A stretch of DNA of 64,000 nt from Bacillus sp. WMMC1349 (GTDB lineage: Bacteria > Bacillota > Bacilli > Bacillales > Bacillaceae): assembly GCF_013155385.1 (NCBI RefSeq), contig NZ_JABJUQ010000007.1, positions 3,814,501 through 3,878,500 on the forward strand. Reading direction: 5' to 3'. Shown here in pieces: positions 9,516 through 17,997 of this stretch. Under the pieces are notes generated by a model. It was not told where the DNA came from. It did no database searches and saw only the letters and a list, made by a program, of their open reading frames with translations. A program made the position numbers and the translations under genes. How positions within the stretch are numbered: position 1 is the first letter of the stretch; every line of letters begins with the position of its first letter.

Positions 9516-10352
9516 TTACGCATAGTAGAAACGTGTATCAAATGTGATGTCAAAATCATTGGCATTTTGCACTTCAAAATCATTCATTCCGATATCAAGC
9601 CCCGGAAGCCTCCCAGATGTTTTGACAGGCTTTTTATTGATCACCGTATATTGTTTAACAAAAGTCACAGACTCAGATTTTTTCAACTCGCGTTCTATTT
9701 TTAACTTTTCACCATTTGTATGATTGATGATCGTGACATTTTTTCCTTTTGCTCGTAAGGTTACATGATAATCATGCTGCATAGGGTTAATATAGGCGTC
9801 ACCAGTGTTATAGACCTGAAACCTTTTTTGATTTTTGAACGTGTATTTTAGATCATCACGCATTTGAATATTCATCCCCGGGCTCCAGTGTTCACCATTA
9901 AAATTTTGTTTTGTTAGAGAAGTAGATTTTGATTCGGCTAATCCTGTAAAGTTATTAAAGTCCACAGTGAAAACCACATAATTTTTTCCCTTTTCTTTTT
10001 GAATACTGAAATTCCCATCACATGTAACGCGAAAACGAAGGTTTGGCAATAAGTCACTTGAAATATAGTACGGGAAAGGTTTAACCAGTAACGCATAAAG
10101 TTCACGTCTATATTGATAGAAATTTTCTGCAATAATAGAATCAATCAGAATTTCTACTTTTACATTACGCTCTTTATATGTGACATCCCGTGGATGTTGA
10201 GGCAATACGAGCCCATTCATTCTGGGAATTGTCACCGTTTCTCTATCAACATTCGGTGATTCAGGTAAAAAGCTGATTAATTTAAAATAGGGCAGCAAAC
10301 TAGATAAGCTTTGCTCCCCCAATCCATTATCATAATCAATCAATAATTCCAT
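9516..10352 (-). CDS. Distal tail protein (Dit)
   Basis: A 278-residue protein. The N-terminal part (LLPYFKLISFLPESPNV, VTIPRMNGLVLP) and the central segment on tail-tube docking (YPYYISSDLLPN-like) are typical of siphovirus phage tail family proteins (Dit, PF05709). Dit forms the hexameric ring joining tail tube to Tal and BppU. Its ATG shares one base with the tape-measure stop codon (TAATG), so translation is coupled. Beta-rich C-terminal half; no catalytic motif seen. Confidence 0.85.
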   Translation of the reverse strand: MELLIDYDNGLGEQSLSSLLPYFKLISFLPESPNVDRETVTIPRMNGLVLPQHPRDVTYKERNVKVEILIDSIIAENFYQYRRELYALLVKPFPYYISSDLLPNLRFRVTCDGNFSIQKEKGKNYVVFTVDFNNFTGLAESKSTSLTKQNFNGEHWSPGMNIQMRDDLKYTFKNQKRFQVYNTGDAYINPMQHDYHVTLRAKGKNVTIINHTNGEKLKIERELKKSESVTFVKQYTVINKKPVKTSGRLPGLDIGMNDFEVQNANDFDITFDTRFYYA

Positions 10353-13300
10353 TACCTCACCCCACTTATAAACGCAGCTTTGTTATAACGGTTTGCATCT
10401 TCTTGGTCTACCTTCCGGCCATCGATGTAAGTATGTTGATCTTTTATCACAAGCTGTTTCATTAGTACAATCAGAGCGTCAAATTTTTCATTAAGTGTTC
10501 TATTTTGTTCTTTCAATAACTGAATTTCTTGACTGTTATCAGTCTGAACAATCGTTTGCTTTGGTTCTGGATTATATCCAACCATTGAACTAGCTTTACT
10601 CAAAACCTGATGAGCCTGACTCCTTCTAAATTTACGCAGTGGGAGAAGCATTTCCCCTCTGTGGACCTCAGCCATATGATCTCGGGTAATCAATCCACCC
10701 TGATCATAGCCGATATAACGACCACCACGAGCCATTGATTTCAGACCAGGATGATTGTAAATACCACCATATCTTTTATTAAGATAATTGATCGCTGCTA
10801 ATACTTGGTGAACCGGGTTTTTAATATTCCCGTACCCTTTTTCCTTATTTGCGTTGAATGTACTAGGAATAAACTGCATTAATCCCTGTGAAGGGTGCCC
10901 GGCCTTTGCATTAGAATCCCAAGTATTGACGACATTAGGATTTCCTCCTGACTCTTTCATTGCAATGGTTTCTAATGCCTTGGCATAAGATGAACTCATC
11001 TTTTTAATACTTAAAGCTTGGGCAACCCATTTCTTAACGTCTTCAGATCCACCTTTTCCCTCAAATGATCCAAAATTAAGCATTTTATCTTTCAGAAATC
11101 CAATCGCCTTATCTTTGATAAACTTAAATCCATTAAGGGCCATTTGTCCAAAGCCACCAGCCATTTTAGGAGCATGAACACCGAGCTTTTCTAACACTGT
11201 GTTGAGTAACTTTCCTGGATCAGACACATAGTCAAAAACATCTATGGTAAGTTCTTTTATTTTGCCAGCCAACCTTGTAAACCAGTTTCCTCCTGTTCCA
11301 TCTTCATAAAAAGGAACTTTACCGCCAAACATTTTTTCGGCATCATTACCGCCCATAACTTGAGTCCCGCGAGGAAGGTTCATAAGAGTTGGAACATTTG
11401 GGCTGATTCCAAGTTGTCCGTCTGGTGTCATGAAAGGTTCATGCTTGTATCCATCACCTAAAACAGCAAGACCCCCAGGATGTCCACTGGTGCCCTTTGC
11501 ATATTTAGGAACCTTCCATTCAGGGATTTGGTGCTTTTCGTCGACACCGATTTTTCCAAGAACCCAGTTCACACCACCAATCACACCGTTAACAACACCA
11601 CCAAGTTTCTCAGACATTTTGTTTGCCAAATGTTTAATTCCACTTAACGCTTTTCCTGCCATACTTTTAATACCGTCACCCATTTTCTTAGGTAACGCTT
11701 TGGCGCCTTCCACAATTTCTGTGAATTTTTTGGCAATGTTTTCTTTCATATTTGACACAATACTTAGCGCTTTTTCTTTCATAAAGTTAAACATTTTGCC
11801 TGCATTGGTTGCCCCATCTTTGAATAGGCTTTTTATCCAACCCCACATTTTTGGGAAAATTCCTTTTAGGCCTGAAGCAAGAGCCTTCGCCCCGCCAAGT
11901 ATTTTTCCGACAAATGATAATTGAACAGCATTCCAGATAAATTTTATTGCTCCGAAAAAGATTTGTTTAATACCGTCCCACATTTTACCGAAATTCCCGG
12001 TCAACAAGCCAGAAAATACAAGGACGACACCTTGTATAACAGATAACGCGCCAGTTACAACGCCCTTAATATTTCCCCATACAGATTGTATAATGGCCAC
12101 GATTGCTGGAAGGATAAATTGAATGACCGACCAAAGATTTTGCAGAGCTTGAGAAATAACGGACCCGTTTTGTTGCCAAAACATCTTCCATTGTGCAATG
12201 ATCTGACCAATAAAAGATAAAACACCTGAAAGTGCCTGTTTGATTAGAGGACCAAGAGTTAAAAAGACACTTTTCGCTATATTTCCAAGAGCTAAAAAAA
12301 CAGGTACCATTGCATTAAAACCAGCTTTAACGTTAGTTATTATTGGCTGTGCTTGCTGATTGAAACTAGCAAATGTTTGTTTAATTCCAGAAATCCCCGT
12401 TTTAATAAAATCAATTGTCGATTTTGGAAATATCTTTGCAAGCTTGTCTTCGCCAGATCCCCAATTTCCCTTAAACATATCTGATACACCAGAAAAAACG
12501 GTTTTTATGCCTCCACCTGCCCGGGCAATATTGTTCATCGTTGGTTCTAGACTTTTCATGCCGTTTTCTAAACCGGACATAACAGGTTCTAATACGTCTA
12601 AAATGGTGTTACCTATAGGAAGAAGTGACGCCATCGCAGAACGACCAAGCTTTTTAAGTCGGGTTCCGAAGTTGTCTTGTAACGCTTTTGCAGCTTCTTT
12701 TGTTTTTCCGTTTACATCGCCAATTTTTCCGTTAATGCCGCCAAGCGCATACATCGCATCTGCCTCAAGGTCTTCCCATTTAGTTCCATAAAGAGCAACT
12801 CCGATGTTATTTGCTTTTACTTGGTCTTTCATCCCTTTTAATTCACCTAAAACAGCGTTAGAAACGTCCTTTACTGTCCCCTTGCCTTTTAGGAAGTTTT
12901 TCCATACCTTTTGTGTACTGCCAGACATTTGAGCCATTGCTTCACTTGTTGATTTCGAACCGTCTTTTGCCCTGATTTGAAATTCCTTCATCACATCGTT
13001 GATATAGTCAAGGTTGTAAACCCCTGCATCAGTACCTTTCTTTAAAAGCTGAAAATATTCTTCAGCTGAAAAGCCCATTTTGCTAAATAACGGGCCATAC
13101 TCTGAAAGGTTATCAAACATTTCGTTTGAGAAATTAAGCCCGTTTTGTGCACCATAGGTCATCAAATCAAAAGCTTTCTTGCTTTCAACACCAAAACCTT
13201 TCATGATATTGTTCCCGGCTCTTGTGACCTCGTTTACATCTGCATCAAAGGTTTCAGAAAGCATAATCGCGCCTTTAGTCACTTCTTTAAGATCCTTATC

Positions 13301-14062
13301 ACTTAAGCCCTTGATATTTTGTCGAACTTGTTTAATCGAGTCTGTCACAACGTCCATATTTTCGCCAAATCCATCTTTCCAAACGCTTGTGGCTGATTGT
13401 GTTAAGCCTTGAGCCTCTTTCTTAGTCAGACCCAATTGAGCACGGAATTCACCTTGTGTTCTCTGAGCATCAAGTGACATTTTCGCTCCAAGACCACCGA
13501 TAGCAGCCGTTAAAGCAGCCACCCCAGCAACACCGGCAGAAAGTGCACCGACTAAGCCCACTTTTATAAAAGACGTAAATTTCGAGAGCTTCCCTCCCGC
13601 ATCTTCGGAGGCTTCTCCAACTTCTTGTTGACTATTCGTTAAACCCTCGGTGCTTTCTTCGGCTTCTCTTTGCGCTTGTTCAAGTTGTTGATATTGTTGC
13701 CGTGCCCGTCTTAAAGAACCTTCAAGCGAATGATACGACTGAATCTGTGTGTTTAACCGTTGTGCATATTTCTGGGCTTGCTGTGATCCTTCACCATATT
13801 GCTCTACCTGTTTTTCATAGGCTTTTCGGTATTCTTCCACAATTCTTTCTTGAATGGAGAGCTCATTTGATAAGCCTTCGACTTGTTTCTTACTAGCCAT
13901 AAGCCCATCGCCCATTGCTTTAAATTCTTGAACTGTTGCTTTTGTTGCTGTTCGGGCTGTTTTTAAATTGTTTCGAAGTCCTGTAATCCCTCTGTTAACT
14001 CCGGCATCGTTTAAAGTGGTATTAATGACTAAATTCCCTATCGGTCTACCTTCTGTTGCCAA
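10352..14062 (-). CDS. Tail tape measure protein with lytic transglycosylase domain
   Basis: A 1236-residue protein, the longest gene here. Residues 1-170 are coiled coil (QYGEGSQQAQKYAQRL, RRARQQYQQLEQAQREAE). Hydrophobic stretches follow (about 165-195, GLVGALSAGVAGVAALTAAI; further ones around 570-720), as is usual for tape measures that insert into the host membrane. Near the C terminus (about 1010-1110) lies a lytic transglycosylase (SLT) fold: AMKESGGNPNV carries the probable catalytic E1037, then SQGLMQFIPSTF and AINYLNKRYGG. It sets tail length and opens peptidoglycan during injection. The start is TTG 14062, with AAAGGAGG 8 bases upstream. A weak hairpin lies between it and the chaperone genes (about 14103-14123). 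Confidence 0.93.
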   Translation of the reverse strand: MATEGRPIGNLVINTTLNDAGVNRGITGLRNNLKTARTATKATVQEFKAMGDGLMASKKQVEGLSNELSIQERIVEEYRKAYEKQVEQYGEGSQQAQKYAQRLNTQIQSYHSLEGSLRRARQQYQQLEQAQREAEESTEGLTNSQQEVGEASEDAGGKLSKFTSFIKVGLVGALSAGVAGVAALTAAIGGLGAKMSLDAQRTQGEFRAQLGLTKKEAQGLTQSATSVWKDGFGENMDVVTDSIKQVRQNIKGLSDKDLKEVTKGAIMLSETFDADVNEVTRAGNNIMKGFGVESKKAFDLMTYGAQNGLNFSNEMFDNLSEYGPLFSKMGFSAEEYFQLLKKGTDAGVYNLDYINDVMKEFQIRAKDGSKSTSEAMAQMSGSTQKVWKNFLKGKGTVKDVSNAVLGELKGMKDQVKANNIGVALYGTKWEDLEADAMYALGGINGKIGDVNGKTKEAAKALQDNFGTRLKKLGRSAMASLLPIGNTILDVLEPVMSGLENGMKSLEPTMNNIARAGGGIKTVFSGVSDMFKGNWGSGEDKLAKIFPKSTIDFIKTGISGIKQTFASFNQQAQPIITNVKAGFNAMVPVFLALGNIAKSVFLTLGPLIKQALSGVLSFIGQIIAQWKMFWQQNGSVISQALQNLWSVIQFILPAIVAIIQSVWGNIKGVVTGALSVIQGVVLVFSGLLTGNFGKMWDGIKQIFFGAIKFIWNAVQLSFVGKILGGAKALASGLKGIFPKMWGWIKSLFKDGATNAGKMFNFMKEKALSIVSNMKENIAKKFTEIVEGAKALPKKMGDGIKSMAGKALSGIKHLANKMSEKLGGVVNGVIGGVNWVLGKIGVDEKHQIPEWKVPKYAKGTSGHPGGLAVLGDGYKHEPFMTPDGQLGISPNVPTLMNLPRGTQVMGGNDAEKMFGGKVPFYEDGTGGNWFTRLAGKIKELTIDVFDYVSDPGKLLNTVLEKLGVHAPKMAGGFGQMALNGFKFIKDKAIGFLKDKMLNFGSFEGKGGSEDVKKWVAQALSIKKMSSSYAKALETIAMKESGGNPNVVNTWDSNAKAGHPSQGLMQFIPSTFNANKEKGYGNIKNPVHQVLAAINYLNKRYGGIYNHPGLKSMARGGRYIGYDQGGLITRDHMAEVHRGEMLLPLRKFRRSQAHQVLSKASSMVGYNPEPKQTIVQTDNSQEIQLLKEQNRTLNEKFDALIVLMKQLVIKDQHTYIDGRKVDQEDANRYNKAAFISGVR

Positions 14063-14127
14063 ATGGTTATCCTCCTTTCCTTAAGTATTTGAACATACAA
14101 AAAAGAGCGTCTATATCAGACACCCCT

Positions 14128-14310
14128 TTATAAAGTCACACCCAGAATTTTGTAAGCCGGTAGAAGTTTGTTTTCTTCTTTATGTTGATAATCCGCAAGA
14201 TCAAAGAATCGGTGAATATCCATTTCATCAATTTCATGAAGCTTGTAACCATTTTTCATTAAATCGGTATAGAGCTTTTTTATTTGATCTAGGTATTCCC
14301 GATAGGTCAA
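14128..14310 (-). CDS. Tail assembly chaperone T segment, read by -1 frameshift from G
   Basis: A 60-residue frame (from TTG 14310) lies in the -1 frame relative to the upstream chaperone gene. The -1 frame is open without a stop from the slippery site at 14361-14367 through here, so the likely product is a G-T fusion of about 183 residues, as in lambda gpG/gpGT. It is charged and aromatic (MTYREYLDQIKKLYTDL). The T part is expected to bind the tape measure during tail assembly. Independent initiation at TTG is unlikely to be its main source, since no good Shine-Dalgarno precedes it. Confidence 0.75.
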   Translation of the reverse strand: MTYREYLDQIKKLYTDLMKNGYKLHEIDEMDIHRFFDLADYQHKEENKLLPAYKILGVTL

Positions 14311-14321
14311 ATTCTTACCTC

Positions 14322-14678
14322 TTATTTCTGAGCCTCCAATGCCTTCTTTTTCAGACTCTCCTTTTTTTTATGACCAATCATGACTTGTTCTGTTATGTCT
14401 CTTGTCCAATCAAGTAAATCTTCTGAAAGAACACCATCTAAGATATCGTCGAACGTAAATTGATTGTCAAATAAATCGACAACAAAATAGAGTAATTCTT
14501 TCATTTGATCAAACTCATTCATTTCTGTTTCTTCAGCAATTGCATGAATTTCCAGCGCTCTGTACATTTGCCTAGATGTAACAACGGCTTTTATATAAGT
14601 CTTTTCCGGTACTTTCATAATATTTCCTTCATCATCGACCTTTGCTTGTGAATAGTCTTTTAAAATAGCTTTAATCAT
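14322..14678 (-). CDS. Tail assembly chaperone G
   Basis: A 118-residue helical protein between the major tail protein and the tape measure, the standard place for gpG-type chaperones. Its sequence (EMNEFDQMKELLYFVVDLFD, FTFDDILDGVLSEDL) matches the Firmicute phage tail-assembly chaperone pattern. Near its C terminus it runs through HKKKESLKKK, encoded by an A8 run that forms the frameshift site. GGGG precedes ATG 14678. Confidence 0.82.
   Translation of the reverse strand: MIKAILKDYSQAKVDDEGNIMKVPEKTYIKAVVTSRQMYRALEIHAIAEETEMNEFDQMKELLYFVVDLFDNQFTFDDILDGVLSEDLLDWTRDITEQVMIGHKKKESLKKKALEAQK
14361..14367 (-). other. Programmed -1 ribosomal frameshift site A-AAA-AAG
   Basis: On the minus strand the G gene reads CAT AAA AAA AAG GAG. 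The heptamer A-AAA-AAG sits in correct phase for simultaneous -1 slippage, codons 104-106 of G. Reading in -1 continues open into the 14128-14310 frame. The second copy is at 53314-53320. Confidence 0.75.
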
Positions 14679-14703
14679 ATTTTTCCCCGTCCTTTTTAAA
14701 TGT

Positions 14704-14730
14704 TAAAAAAGACAGTCAATACAGACTGTC
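14704..14730 (-). terminator. Strong terminator after the major tail protein gene
   Basis: On the minus strand the 7-bp stem GACAGTC...GACTGTC with a 6-base loop is followed by T6. It lies 3 bases after the tail protein stop. It would raise the level of major tail protein mRNA relative to the tail tip genes. Confidence 0.82.
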
Positions 14731-14732
14731 CG

Positions 14733-15311
14733 TTACTTATTTAAGTTGGTACTCGGTTGACTTGGTGCATCTGGGTTGACCCCATATGCTTTTTGATAAA
14801 ACTTTTCAAGTGTAAAACCTTCATTTTGATCATAGCCGACTAAGAAAACAAGCCCATCCGATTTTCTTGCAAGAAATTGACCTTCAATTTTATCCGTTTG
14901 AAAGTCAACTTTGTCTTCTTTTGTCTTACCTTCTGCAGATGGAATGGCGAATTTCCCTTTTAATAAAGCGTAATACACATAACCTTTTTCATGGTGTCGC
15001 TGTCTCCAAGTTATGCCGACATAAGGAGGTTCTAAGTCTTTATGGTATAGTTCAATACCATTTTCAACAGGAACCCCCAGAAGTGTTCTTTTTGCTTCTG
15101 TCGTTAAATCAGCTAAATCTAATTCTAATTTTGTTTCACCTACACCGGAACTTTTTACCGCATAAAGACCGTCATCGGCATAAAGTGAAGCTAGTTCTGA
15201 CGCAACGTCCAATTTTGCTTCAATTGCACCTGGCATAACTTTTACCAATGTCGCTTTTTCATTTTCATCAAGTACAGAAAAGCGAATGCCATCTAATCCT
15301 GTTCGAGCCAT
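14733..15311 (-). CDS. Major tail protein (phi13 family)
   Basis: A 192-residue protein matching the phi13-type major tail protein: MARTGLDGIRFSVLDE at the start, then SELASLYADDG, TLLGVPVENG and a GYVYYALLKGKF strand. It polymerises into the tail tube around the tape measure. It follows the tail completion genes and is closed by a strong terminator, consistent with a need for high expression. AAGGATGA precedes the ATG. Confidence 0.88.
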   Translation of the reverse strand: MARTGLDGIRFSVLDENEKATLVKVMPGAIEAKLDVASELASLYADDGLYAVKSSGVGETKLELDLADLTTEAKRTLLGVPVENGIELYHKDLEPPYVGITWRQRHHEKGYVYYALLKGKFAIPSAEGKTKEDKVDFQTDKIEGQFLARKSDGLVFLVGYDQNEGFTLEKFYQKAYGVNPDAPSQPSTNLNK

Positions 15312-15329
15312 TTATATCATCCTTCCACT

Positions 15330-15722
15330 TTATATGTTTTGAATATCAATTAATTTAGTTGCTCTGTATCGTCGGGCATAACGATAAAGTGCAATATCAG
15401 GATCACGATCAAAGGAAGATGCGTATTGTTGATAATCATTGTCTGCCATGATTTGATCAATGATCGGCTGTATCATCTGCGCGTCTTTGACCGTCTTTGT
15501 CCATAAATCTATTTGTATATCAACCTCAAATGTTAGAGCCTTATCATCTGCATAATCTTTTCTGTGGCTTTCAAGCTCATTTATCCGAATCATTGGCGCC
15601 TTTTGAACGTCTTGATCTTCCTCTGGTACATAGACCAAGAAAATACGCTTGGTGTCCACAAGAGATGAGAGTTTTTCATTTTCACTTAGAAGCGTTTCGA
15701 CTTCCTGAATAGGTAGCATCAT
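15330..15722 (-). CDS. Tail completion/terminator protein (DUF806 type)
   Basis: A 130-residue protein (EVETLLSENEKLSSLV, KRIFLVYVPEEDQDVQKAPM) resembling DUF806 proteins found just before the major tail gene in Firmicute siphoviruses. The family is thought to cap the tail tube at the head-tail junction. Its ATG overlaps the stop of the upstream gp10-like gene (ATGA), implying coupled translation. Confidence 0.78.
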   Translation of the reverse strand: MMLPIQEVETLLSENEKLSSLVDTKRIFLVYVPEEDQDVQKAPMIRINELESHRKDYADDKALTFEVDIQIDLWTKTVKDAQMIQPIIDQIMADNDYQQYASSFDRDPDIALYRYARRYRATKLIDIQNI

Positions 15723-16102
15723 AATCCCAACTCCCTTGTGTAAATCTCTTGTACTTTTCGTAACACAATTTCTGTTAGTTCGTTGGTTGTTCTTTCAATA
15801 AAATGCTGTGGACGTTGTTTAATCGTTCCGAAGTTAGAAAAGTGCAATCGGGACGCTGTTTCTTTTCCATAGCCCACACTGGAATAAATCTCCCCATCTT
15901 CTCTGGGCTTTGAATACACCACATTATTTTTCATGTGCATTCGGTGGCTGCTATTTCGTCCAGATGGTGTGTTACGTTCCAAACCATCTGCAAAAATTTC
16001 CGCACCTGCTTGAACAGCAACTTTTGCCGCCTTGACCCTTTTTCTAGCAAGCTTGTCCAACTCTTTTGCAATATCTCTTGTTCCATCATCCTGCCTTGCC
16101 AT
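15719..16102 (-). CDS. HK97 gp10-like tail component
   Basis: A 127-residue protein of the HK97-gp10 family: a helical start (IAKELDKLARKRVKAAKVAV), a GAEIFADGLERNTPSGR turn and the conserved SSVGYG...HFSNFGT segment. It works at the head-tail interface during tail completion. It overlaps both neighbours by 1-4 bases. Confidence 0.85.
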   Translation of the reverse strand: MARQDDGTRDIAKELDKLARKRVKAAKVAVQAGAEIFADGLERNTPSGRNSSHRMHMKNNVVYSKPREDGEIYSSVGYGKETASRLHFSNFGTIKQRPQHFIERTTNELTEIVLRKVQEIYTRELGL

Positions 16103-16428
16103 TAACTCACCTTCTCCGCAAAGACATTGATCAAGTCTTGATCTTGTGAGTTTGGGAGAATATCTTTTATTTCGTAGAGTTCATCATGATGAAGAACATG
16201 CATATTATTTGTTACTTTCTTAATCTGCTGATACCGGATAATAAAGGTAATACTGTTTTCATATATAGTGCCAACCGTTGAAAGTTTTTCCCTTAATTTT
16301 TGTTCTCTGATCTCAGCCCAGCAAGAAAATAGAGTTTCTAGAATCTCAATATTTTCTCGTGAAACTGGATCTTTCCCATTCTTTTTATGAACAAAAGAAA
16401 CTCTTGTATTTAAACGGCTAAACCTCAT
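16102..16428 (-). CDS. Head closure protein (SPP1 gp16-like)
   Basis: A 108-residue protein starting MRFSRLNTRVSFV with the TFIIRYQQIKK strand, characteristic of the phage head-tail joining family related to SPP1 gp16. It would seal the portal vertex after DNA packaging. ATG 16428 is chosen because GAGGAG lies about 9 bases upstream and the family starts here; a longer frame extends into the previous gene but would duplicate its end. It overlaps the connector gene by 11 bases. Confidence 0.8.
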   Translation of the reverse strand: MRFSRLNTRVSFVHKKNGKDPVSRENIEILETLFSCWAEIREQKLREKLSTVGTIYENSITFIIRYQQIKKVTNNMHVLHHDELYEIKDILPNSQDQDLINVFAEKVS

Positions 16429-16711
16429 CGCGATAAGCTCCTCTAAATTGCTGAATAAAACTTGTAACGCCAAATGGTATTTCTTCAAGTGCTTTATCAA
16501 TAGATGAAACACGCTGTTCATACCAGGCACCAACAAGAAATATCACAGCTGTATCAAATTTGGGGTTGTCTTTAAAAAAAGCCTCTCGATTTGGTGAAAG
16601 AGTGACCGCATCCATAATGTAATGTTCTGCTGCATCTTTCAGCTGCTTAATTAAATCGTCATCAAAATTGTGGTCAATCCGCAGGGCAAGCTTTAACCTT
16701 TCCAGCGTCAT
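16418..16711 (-). CDS. Head-tail connector (gp6-like)
   Basis: A 97-residue, mostly helical protein (MTLERLKLALRIDHNFDDDL, AVIFLVGAWYEQR, FGVTSFIQQFRG) of the gp6-like/QLRG head-tail connector family. It forms the adaptor ring under the portal. It is the first gene after the capsid gene and starts with GGAG upstream. Confidence 0.87.
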   Translation of the reverse strand: MTLERLKLALRIDHNFDDDLIKQLKDAAEHYIMDAVTLSPNREAFFKDNPKFDTAVIFLVGAWYEQRVSSIDKALEEIPFGVTSFIQQFRGAYRDEV

Positions 16712-16732
16712 CCTATCACTCCTTTACAAACA

Positions 16733-16756
16733 GAAAAGGGACGCTATGCGCGCCCT
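16733..16756 (-). terminator. Imperfect hairpin after the capsid gene
   Basis: The minus-strand stem GGGCGCGC-ATA-GCGTCCC contains an internal mismatch and is followed by TTTTC. It sits between the capsid and connector genes and could lower read-through or stabilise the capsid mRNA 3' end. Confidence 0.5.
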
Positions 16757-16763
16757 CATTCTT

Positions 16764-17948
16764 TTATTTTGCTGGTGCTGGAGTTTTTTCTGGTGCAGGT
16801 GGAGTAATTGTCACAAAGTAACCTGCCTTTTCATCTGCCTTTTTCACATCAAAACGAACGGCAAGTGAAAGAACTTGACCATAGACATCATTCTCAACCC
16901 ATTTTGCTGTAGCATCCACACGATTTGCGAAAAATACGGCTTTTTTCAAGTCACCAATAAACATGACTGCATCTCCTGCTTTCTTTCCTAGAACTGTATC
17001 ATCCACAACTTGAACAGGACTACCGAGCAACATTTTTCCTGTTGCTGTTGAAATGTCTTGTCGTAAAATATATTGTCCATCTTTGTCTTTTAAGGTATCA
17101 AGAAACTGAAAGGCTGATGCTGTTACTACAATATTACGGGCATAGGCTTGTTTTAAATCAACATTTAATATACGTTTGATCTCGTCGGTTCCTGTAACTG
17201 CTTTGGCAGGAAAAGAGCGCAGAACTTCAGCCACTTTTGTATTTTTGGTAATACGTTTTACTTGTTGCAGATGGTTCGCAACAATTGCAGTCAAATCTAC
17301 ACCTGAATCGTCAATCGCTTCTTGTGAGATTGGTAGTTGACCACGGTATGTTTCAACAGCCCAAGGAACTTTATTAAACTTAGGTTTTGCTAGTTCTGGA
17401 TTTTTCTCTAATTCTGCTACAGATACAAGACCAGTATCCGCATTCGCAAGTACAGGATAAGAACCTGATGCAGTTGTTACACTGACATTGTTTACGATCG
17501 TAGCTAAATCCACAACATCTTCTGGCTCTTGTTGTGGTTTGGTGATCACGTTAATTGGAATAATCGCTTCTGCGCCATCAGATTTTAGACCTTCTCGCGT
17601 TTCACCTTTGGTTCTAAGAAACGTTTCAAACGCTCTGACTTCTTCTGTCTGTTTTTCTTGCAAAAGATTCCGTTTGTCTCCAGGGAGTGATCTTTCTTCA
17701 GGTTTGTACTGTCTATCTTCTGAGTTAACTTCTTCCTTTTTGAGTCCTGCTAATTCTTCATACTCTGCGAGTTTTGCTTTCAAATCTTCTAACTCAGCTT
17801 TCATTTTTGTGACTTCGTCTTTTAATGAAGTCGCTTCATCTAGTTTGTCTTCTTCGGCTCTTTTTTGAGCATCTGCAATTTTTGCATTAATAGCAGTTTG
17901 TTTTTCCGTAATAAGCGAACGTGTTTCTTGAATTTTCTCGTGTAACAT
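16764..17948 (-). CDS. Major capsid protein (HK97 fold)
   Basis: A 394-residue protein. The N-terminal about 115 residues form a charged coiled coil (KDEVTKMKAELEDLKAKLAE), the scaffolding-like delta domain removed by the protease. The mature part starts near ETREGLKSDGAEAIIPINVI and includes typical HK97-type segments (TASGSYPVLANADTG, FNKVPWAVETYRGQLPIS). It ends in a proline/alanine tail (PPAPEKTPAPAK). ATG 17948 is chosen since AAAAGGAG is 7 bases upstream; the longer frame adds six residues through the Shine-Dalgarno. Confidence 0.93.
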   Translation of the reverse strand: MLHEKIQETRSLITEKQTAINAKIADAQKRAEEDKLDEATSLKDEVTKMKAELEDLKAKLAEYEELAGLKKEEVNSEDRQYKPEERSLPGDKRNLLQEKQTEEVRAFETFLRTKGETREGLKSDGAEAIIPINVITKPQQEPEDVVDLATIVNNVSVTTASGSYPVLANADTGLVSVAELEKNPELAKPKFNKVPWAVETYRGQLPISQEAIDDSGVDLTAIVANHLQQVKRITKNTKVAEVLRSFPAKAVTGTDEIKRILNVDLKQAYARNIVVTASAFQFLDTLKDKDGQYILRQDISTATGKMLLGSPVQVVDDTVLGKKAGDAVMFIGDLKKAVFFANRVDATAKWVENDVYGQVLSLAVRFDVKKADEKAGYFVTITPPAPEKTPAPAK

Positions 17949-17964
17949 GTCAAAACTCCTTTTC

Positions 17965-17997
17965 AAATAAAATAAGCACCCACGATTTGAGTGCTTT
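17965..17997 (-). terminator. Hairpin between prohead protease and capsid genes
   Basis: On the minus strand AAGCAC...GTGCTT with an 11-base loop is followed by ATTTTATTT. It resembles a weak terminator or an mRNA-processing barrier ahead of the highly expressed capsid gene. Confidence 0.5.

Noticed and set aside
11430-11924. Plus-strand open frame of 164 codons within the tape-measure gene
   Set aside because: It is antisense to a well-supported gene, has no convincing Shine-Dalgarno, and its composition reflects the opposite frame. The same applies to 12360-12791 and 17488-17868.
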